Assembly (NCBI GenBank): GCA_002451555.1
Contig: DKCU01000062.1
Location: 3,840-19,183 of the forward strand
Reading direction: 5' to 3'
DNA length: 15,344 nucleotides
DNA from: Candidatus Segatella albertsiae
GTDB taxonomy: Bacteria; Bacteroidota; Bacteroidia; Bacteroidales; Bacteroidaceae
In this document: piece by piece, positions 14,558-15,344 of the stretch
Layout of the letters: the number at the start of each line of letters is the position of its first letter
Position numbering within the stretch: the first letter of the stretch is position 1
The notes under the pieces: generated by a model
The model's database searches: none
Told to the model about the DNA's origin: nothing
The model's input: only the letters and a program-made list of their open reading frames with translations
Made by a program: the position numbers and the translations under genes

Positions 14558-14995
14558 TTACTTTTTCAAAAGCTTCATGACCTTCTCAAAATAGCGTTGT
14601 GTTTTCCTTACACTGTAATGGTTTCCACCATTCCATGCCCTGATAGCATGCTCAATACTATTAAGAGGATTGTGTGCAGACTGAATCAACAAAAACATTT
14701 CCTTAGATTTGGCAATACTGAAACGATCTGAAAGTTTAAAACGCTTCTTGCTGTTTCGCTTCTTCAATATCACATTGCACTCTGCTACACAAATTGGAGT
14801 AATCTGCATCACTCCTACTGAGGAACCACTCCTTGCATTTGGGTCTCCTCCACTCTCTACTTGGATGATAGCGTCCATCACTGGAGTCCAATCTACCGCA
14901 CTAGAGGAATCAATTGCATCTGTTGCAGCCGTTGCTGCACTTACTCTTAAAGTCAGCATCAACATACTGACCAAAATCATTGTTATTCTCTTCAT
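14558..14995 (-). CDS. Secreted lytic transglycosylase (SLT domain)
   Basis: This 145-residue protein has a signal peptide (MKRITMILVSMLMLTLRVSA, cleavage probably after one of the Ala at 20-24) and a single SLT/goose-lysozyme-like domain. Glu47 in QVESGGDPNARSG is the catalytic acid. GVMQIT at 61-66 and AIRAWNGG at 117-124 are the other family motifs. It should cleave the glycan backbone of peptidoglycan in the periplasm and form anhydromuropeptides. There is no wall-binding or LysM domain, so it is a minimal form, similar to small SLT proteins of Bacteroidetes and their phages. The frame is open upstream as far as 15193, but I chose 14995. The signal peptide starts there, and the upstream part would lie in the 5' leader of the predicted promoter. 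It is a single-gene unit between its promoter and a strong terminator. Confidence 0.85.
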   Translation of the reverse strand: MKRITMILVSMLMLTLRVSAATAATDAIDSSSAVDWTPVMDAIIQVESGGDPNARSGSSVGVMQITPICVAECNVILKKRNSKKRFKLSDRFSIAKSKEMFLLIQSAHNPLNSIEHAIRAWNGGNHYSVRKTQRYFEKVMKLLKK

Positions 14996-15089
14996 ATTAA
15001 TTGTTTTATGGAACCTGAAAAGCTGAACTACAACATCAGAGATTTCGCGATGACAACTTGTGAGAAAAAGAAAGGCTGTCCATCTCAGT

Positions 15090-15110
15090 TCCGTTAGATA
15101 CCTTAACGGA
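15090..15110 (-). promoter_or_regulatory. Hairpin in the 5' leader of the lytic transglycosylase mRNA
   Basis: A perfect 7-bp inverted repeat (TCCGTTA at 15090-15096, TAACGGA at 15104-15110) with a 7-nt loop lies within the roughly 160-nt untranslated leader between the predicted start point near 15156 and the ATG at 14995. Direct repeats CATCTCA at 15081-15087 and 15114-15120 flank it. No T-run follows, so it is not a terminator. Its function is unknown. Confidence 0.4.
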
Positions 15111-15162
15111 TAACATCTCATGGAAATCCAAAAGAGAATGATATCCTTATTCTTATCGTTTG

Positions 15163-15193
15163 CAAAGGTACGAAAAAATATTGAATTACGCAA
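15163..15193 (-). promoter_or_regulatory. Putative promoter of the lytic transglycosylase gene
   Basis: On the minus strand TACCTTTG (15163-15170) is a perfect -7 box, and TTG (15191-15193) lies 20 nt upstream as -33. This predicts a start near 15156 and an unusually long leader before the chosen ATG. Confidence 0.7.
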
Positions 15194-15199
15194 GTAATT

Positions 15200-15214
15200 A
15201 GCTGATTATCAGCT
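15200..15214. promoter_or_regulatory. Perfect 15-bp dyad upstream of the transglycosylase promoter
   Basis: AGCTGAT-T-ATCAGCT is a perfect palindrome with 7-bp arms, ending 6 bp upstream of the -33 box. It could be a regulator binding site. It could also be a weak hairpin ending a plus-strand transcript, though only a short TCTATTT follows. The remaining DNA to 15344 is A/T-rich, and I see no gene in it. Confidence 0.35.
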
Positions 15215-15344
15215 TCTATTTAGGATATTAAAACAATTTATAACATCTTAGATTGAGCTAAATCAAGTAAATAATAATAAAGAATAGGCAACTTTAAAGC
15301 ATAAGATAAGTTGTAAAGACGCAAAAAGCCTCAGAAATCTTTCG

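Noticed and set aside
14996..15193. N-terminal extension of the lytic transglycosylase
   Set aside because: It would remove the signal peptide from the N-terminus, and it overlaps the predicted promoter and leader. Kept only as an alternative in the leader finding.

Overview
The window reads as a piece of a Bacteroidales chromosome, most likely Prevotella or a relative (Prevotellaceae). Three things point there. Putative promoters carry the Bacteroidetes -7 box TAnnTTTG, some with a TTG/TTTG -33 box, rather than E. coli-type boxes. Start codons lack strong Shine-Dalgarno sequences and sit behind A/T-rich leaders. The gene content is typical of the group: DUF4827 lipoprotein, TamL/TamB and an archaeal-type phosphoglucosamine mutase. 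The genus is an inference. All ten protein genes and the tRNA lie on the minus strand, so transcription runs from right to left.

Right to left: (1) 15344-14500 holds a small secreted lytic transglycosylase with its own promoter, a roughly 160-nt leader containing a hairpin, a perfect 15-bp dyad just upstream of the promoter, and a strong intrinsic terminator capped by a UUCG tetraloop. (2) 14352-14177 holds an initiator tRNA-Met(CAU) with its own promoter and an intrinsic terminator. It departs from the usual initiator at two places. (3) 14182-13980 is an extremely purine-rich (on the + strand) spacer with about six copies of a 19-20 bp tandem repeat. (4) 13957-4529 is a putative five-gene operon: TetR-family regulator, FabG, RluA-type pseudouridine synthase, TamB and TamL, with gaps of only 28-40 nt. 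Two inverted repeats overlap its promoter and are candidate autoregulatory operators. (5) 4429-2386 is a nucleotidyltransferase followed by a DHH/DHHA1 phosphoesterase (NrnA type). (6) 2275-98 is a DUF4827 lipoprotein followed by phosphoglucosamine mutase. (7) The leftmost ~45 bases hold two small GC-rich hairpins resembling a REP-like intergenic repeat.

Much of the content serves the cell envelope. FabG feeds fatty acid elongation for phospholipid and lipid A. TamB/TamL are the AsmA-like bridge and the Omp85-family outer membrane partner linked to envelope assembly and lipid transport. GlmM makes glucosamine-1-phosphate for peptidoglycan and LPS precursors, and the lytic transglycosylase cleaves peptidoglycan. 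The co-transcription of a TetR regulator, a fatty acid synthesis enzyme and the TamB/TamL bridge is the most interesting systems-level point here. I found no mobile element, CRISPR array, phage or obvious defence system. Most of the window is ordinary core-genome content.
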